This document shows positions 58,784 to 64,000 of a stretch of 64,000 nt of DNA, piece by piece; position 1 is the stretch's first letter; each line of letters opens with the position of its first letter. The DNA lies in NCBI GenBank assembly GCA_034766995.1, contig CM068323.1, forward strand, positions 27,189,490-27,253,489. The letters run 5' to 3'. The notes under the pieces were generated by a model. It saw only the letters and a list, made by a program, of their open reading frames with translations. It did not search any database and was not told the origin of the DNA. The translations under genes were made by a program, and so were the position numbers. Source of the DNA: Acanthacorydalis orientalis (taxonomy: Eukaryota; Arthropoda; Insecta; Megaloptera; Corydalidae).

Positions 58784-60609
58784 ATGTGTGTGTATGTTTT
58801 TCTGTGTGTGCCTGTGTTTAAAAAGTGTTCGTTTAAATAACATAAATCAATAAAAAAATCTGCAAACGTACAAGCAATAACAATAAATCAATAAAAAAAA
58901 TTACATACATTTAATAAAATGTATTAATAAGTGAAAATAAAAATTTAACGAGCAAGACATGTTATTTCATAACAGGACTACGAATAATCCATATAAATTT
59001 AATTTCAGTGGCGTATACAGATATCATGGCATCATGTCCTGTGCTTGTGTACAGATATCGCATGAATAATTCGCGCCGTCATTTAAATGATACAGTATCA
59101 CTTACCAAGCTTCAATCGTTTAAAACCACACCAGTATGTTGCAAGATACAGAGTTCAGTTAGCAAACATGGGATCATTTTACAAGCACTATTTCATAGTG
59201 GATGTGAAGTTAATGTCATTTTTAAATAGAATACAGTTATTTAAAACATGTATAGTTTATCAGTTTTGCTTCGAATCAGAATTAAATTTCTACATTTTAT
59301 AATGTTTATTCCCTACATTTGCTATTTCTTACATGTGAACAGTAATATTGTTATTATAAATGAAGGGCGTTTAAAGTAGAATAAATTTTATATAAAGATT
59401 TTATCGAAACTCAGAGATAAACTTTACTAAAAAAAATGGATTTTTTTATTATTCTGTCAGTAAAACGATATGTTATGGATTAAAACTTGTAAAAGTCATT
59501 ATTCATAACTAAAAAATTAATTAATTTAATTAAAGCAGACAGGTAATTATTTAAATAAAATTACTACGTTCTGATAAAGAAAATAAATAAATATTGAGTA
59601 ATATTCGTTAGATCGTTCAATTATTTCAATACTTATATAAAATTATACCAATTACATTTCCATTCAGATGAAAGATTAATTGATTCCTGTTAAAAAGTTT
59701 ATTATCCCTTATAAAAATATCTGTAAAGTTAATGAAACCAACCAACATGTATTCGTTTTTAAAAGAATGTTTCTATGTTGCTTCAAAAAGAAAGTATTTA
59801 CATATTATGTGTGTTTTTTCTCGAAAGGTCGTACGTTATTTAGATCAATATACAGAACCCAGTGACTGTAGTAATCAATAATAACATGTCATATGCAGAT
59901 GTGTTTGATATGTAACTATACAGTACAAGACTCGCATCTATAATGTTATCCACTTTACGAATAACATCGGGAATAAATGTTGTGTGAATGGACGTTTACA
60001 TTCAATTTGATGTTGTACAAAGTGAAGTCGAATTAGTACGGTTGATCAGAGAAAACATTGTGGGTTTGAGTGCATCAAACTTGACAGTCTGAGATTTATA
60101 TATTGGACTATATATACATTTACTAATTCATATAAACACACACACTCATATATATATATATATATATATACACATACCATTATCAAAATATATTTTGAAA
60201 AAGTAATTAAATATCTTTTATAAACTTTACAGAATGAGGTATCTGAATTCATCACTATACAAGGACAATGAAATAAAATTATTTGAAATAATATGTCTGT
60301 AAATGGTACGCTGAATCAACACTAATATTCAAAGTGTAAATTTATATTAATTTGTGATTATGGCGTGAGATTTGGTATTATTTTGATCTGGTATAATACT
60401 TTCCATTAAATAACGATGGTTTACCTTTAGTGTCCGTTTATACGTTTAATTGTTAACAGTTGTGTTCAGGATTAATTGGTCCATTTTGTTTAAAGAACAT
60501 AATGTAACCTTTTTGTAATCCACAACACAATATAATCTTCTTTGAGCACAAGTTTTATATTGTTTAAATGTTAAATCATTTTCACAAGATTTATTTTGTA
60601 TTTAAAACG

Positions 60610-60654
<45 letters not shown>

Positions 60655-61173
60655 TTTTTCATGTAGAGCAAAATTAAATTAAAAAAATTAAATTTAAATG
60701 TGAAGCAAAAAGTGTTTGAAAAACTGATTATAATCTTCTAGTTTGTTATCTGAACTTGTAAAAGTTATATCAAAGAAAATGATTAAATTATTAATATGAA
60801 CTTGAAACTATGATTTTATACGAATATTGCTAAGTTATCCTTGGTTATTTTTAAAATAAAATTAAAAACATAAAACACGATTAGATTACTAAAATATGAC
60901 TCATTGACGAGGCATGCACTCTCTGTCTGAAATAATAAATCTGATACATCTGTACTGTTATTGAATAGATTAAATTATTTTTATGAGAATTGAACTTTAT
61001 TAAGTGTGCTTAATTTAAAAATTAAAACTATATTTGTTTGCAGAAATTTAAAAAATAATGTTTATGTAAATTATAAATAAAAATCGTTTTTTGTATTACA
61101 TCGTATGTAGTTATTTTTAAATCGTTTTTTATTTGATTGATTATTTAATTTATCATTAATTAATCGATTTGGT

Positions 61174-61230
<57 letters not shown>

Positions 61231-61901
61231 AATAATGAAGAACTAGAAATGTTACAGTAACCAAGAATTGAAAAAGATAAAATAATAAATTCAGTAATCA
61301 TGTTTTCAGTTTTCAGCCAAAAGAAGATATTTAAACGGTATATATTTTATTTATATATTTTTATCTGATTTATAAACATACTAACAAATCTAATTCTATA
61401 TTTACTTAATAAATGTAAATATATCATTATTTGTTTTTATACTCTTTGAAATAATAAATGATTTGTAATAAAACTCTTATATACAAACTTTAGTTTCATT
61501 GTATATTGATATCATCACAAGAGCGTTTAAATAGAAGTTAATTCTACATGAAAACTCGATTTACAACGAACGGTGCATTGTCTATAGTACACTGAATGAA
61601 TTACTCTCGTCGTTTAAATGTTCGTCAGAATACAAAGTGCAATTTCTTAGTTCCGTCCAATGTGTCTTACTGCATACGATAAGAGGATATAAATTATTTT
61701 CCGATACACAGTCTTGTCTAAGTCACGTTCGTTCGCCATTAAAAAAGTAATTTTAAAAGTGACGAATTTCACTACAATATTTATAATGGCTATAAATCTC
61801 GAACGAAAAATATGTTTCGGGGAATATTTTTTTTCTACACGTGTACTTGTTTTCACATATTTTATCATACCTGTGTTCTATTTGTGTGAAGTACACACAC
61901 A

Positions 61902-61945
<44 letters not shown>

Positions 61946-64000
61946 TACATTTTATTGAATAAACGGATTAATGTGATATATTCACAAAAATTATGATTCA
62001 TTATTAATTAAAATTACAATTTTTAAATTTTCAAAGAATATGTTGAAAGCATCTCCTGTATATCATTTTTGAATTTAAGGATTTATATAATTCTGTGTAA
62101 AAAACAATTAAATATTAATAAATATAAGTAACTTTTAATAAGTTTCCTGACAATACAACATAACACATGTTAAGCAATAAATGTAATTCAGTTTATTGAT
62201 ATTTAATTTTTGAATCAAATATCTTAATCGATTATTAAAATTTGTTCAAAAATAAAAAAATAATTAAAGTTAGATATAATTGACAATATTTTTTAACAGA
62301 CATTTAAGTACATTTTTATGAATAGTAAATATGCTCAGAAGTATATAAGAATATATTTGTTTTGAGTTGTATTTTTAAAAATAATTTGGCCCGAGTTACT
62401 TTTTCACCGTCTCTCATATCATATTATATTCTATATATATATATATGTAAAGTGTATGTACTATAAAAAGATCAAACAATAAATAAAAATCAATTCTACA
62501 TGATACCAACATTACGCATTGATATATTATAAAAATGCAGAAAGCGTGTGTCTGAAATGTCTGAAGGAAGATTCACGCTTTCTATTTATGTAAGGCTGCA
62601 ATAGCGTTGGCGGTAGCGCCGGGGACGACCTTAGTGCGAACGAGTTGGTAGCGCCAATGTCGAGAGCAGGCTATCAGAACTGAACCGGGCATGTAAGGGG
62701 TCTCTGCAGAAGTACCGCGTTAGATTGCTGTTGAATTATATATGGTGCTCGGCAAGAATTCCAGCCTGGTCCGGTCGCGGGAGAGAAATGAGCCTGCAGA
62801 ACGTGGATGCATCATTGATTTCGCGCCAAAATTGATAGCGCGAGTAAGATATTTCGTTCCGCAGTATCGTTCAAGTATCGTTCAGTCATTTGTAGATAGA
62901 GCACGTGTTAATTATTCACTCTAATATATTATTGCATTAATGTCGTAATAAAAGGAAAATGTACTGTCTAGGAAGCATCATTTATTCAAATGTATTACAA
63001 TATGAAACAACGTCTGTAATCATTATCGATATTTTTTCCTTAAACATTTAAGTATTCTTTTAAAAAATAAATTAAAGTAGAAAATTAAAAAAATACTCTC
63101 TCTCTCTCTATATATATATGTTTCCTTTAAAATCAAATCATTATAGAATACAGACATCTGTTTCGAAAATATGTTAATTATATTTTTCAAAAAAAAATGT
63201 CTTAATGCCGATCAAAAGAATTAATAACGAAAATGAAATAGAAAATATTTTTTCTACAATACAAAAGAATAAAATATAGGAAATCAGATCGAAATTTGTC
63301 AAAAAAAAAATTACTGTTTCATTTATCAAAGGATCATGAATAACGATTTACAGATTGAAAATAATTCTCTAACAATAAAGTAGGTTTTTAGGTTAAATGT
63401 TTAGATTTGACCTCCAACGATTATTCTACAGCGTACAAGTTTCCATACTTGCAACAATTGTTATTTGTTTATCTATATTTTTACATATACATATCTCTGT
63501 TTTATTGATTACAATAAACTAGAAACATAGTTCGTTTTCTATTTAATAACTGTAGACAAAAAGTAATAGGGTAAAGAATTTCAACAGAAAGTGTCTAAAT
63601 GTCACGCCAGTTTTTAATTTTAGTTCTCTGTTTTTTGATATATATATATATATATATATAATTTACATACATGAAATCAACTTCTATTTTTATCCAGTTC
63701 TATGACGAAAATTGGAAATTCGCCAACTCAAGAACTCTATATAAGTTTAACAGAATTCATTCAAGCCTCTTCGTATAAGTATTTCGATCAAAACAATTCG
63801 CAGAGAATTTAGTTTCATCTTATTTGAATACATATTGTTTTTCTATGTATATATATATATATATATGTATATACATATATATATATATATATATCTACTT
63901 ATATGTATATGTGTATACAATGTATGTTTGTTGAAATATTTATAATGTATGCAGTTATTTTTAACTTAATGATTTAAAAACGACATAACTATAATAATTG

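Noticed and set aside
59106..59230. Possible upstream channel exon with a perfect donor (GTAAGT)
   Set aside because: In the phase needed by the exon at 56462 there is a TGA two codons before the donor, and no family motif is visible.

Overview
The window is very AT-rich eukaryotic DNA filled with long (TA)n microsatellites. It holds most of one large gene on the minus strand. Twenty-four exons can be joined from right to left with matching splice phases at every junction (56462 down to 676, or 651 if the last exon reads through to its stop). They encode about 1,900 residues of a four-domain, 24-transmembrane voltage-gated cation channel. The four pore residues, read directly from the exons, are D, E, E and A. 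The third is Glu, not the Lys of insect sodium channels (para, DEKA), so this is the insect DSC1/BSC1 (Drosophila NaCP60E) channel, called CaV4 in honeybee. The host is therefore an insect. A bee, ant or wasp is my best guess from the AT content, the mariner and piggyBac-like relics and the microsatellites, but this is not proven.

Layout, following transcription. At 64000-56463 lies 5' flank or first-intron DNA with a GC-richer island (about 62570-62900), a piggyBac-like fragment and nested inverted repeats. Domain I is encoded at 56462-23129, split by two very large introns (16.3 and 13.6 kb). The 13.6 kb intron carries a separate nested gene on the same strand (about 30733-29087), which encodes a small multi-pass membrane protein with a long Ser/Lys-rich tail that I do not recognise. 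The I-II linker (20450-18612) is low-complexity (Gly/Ser, Pro, polyGln). Domain II lies at 15533-13769, the II-III linker at 9108-7903 and domain III at 7250-3128. The III-IV linker with an MFL inactivation motif and domain IV lie at 2975-1437, and the C-terminal tail with an IQ-like motif at 1368-651. The coding start lies upstream of 56462 and may be outside the window. The 3' end is either the stop at 651 or an exon beyond the left edge.

The introns contain relics of cut-and-paste transposons: an internally deleted mariner with both inverted repeats (9308-10103), a 0.73 kb piggyBac-like copy with TTAA duplications (53034-53765), two further fragments of that family (about 40164 and 58130), and a TTAA-flanked MITE (11652-11856). 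There is also a three-unit tandem array of a retrotransposon-like tail (48246-48676). The most interesting items are the DEEA channel itself, a possible 15-nt in-frame micro-exon in the II-III linker (12861-12875), the nested gene, and several GC-richer islands inside introns that the gene model does not explain.
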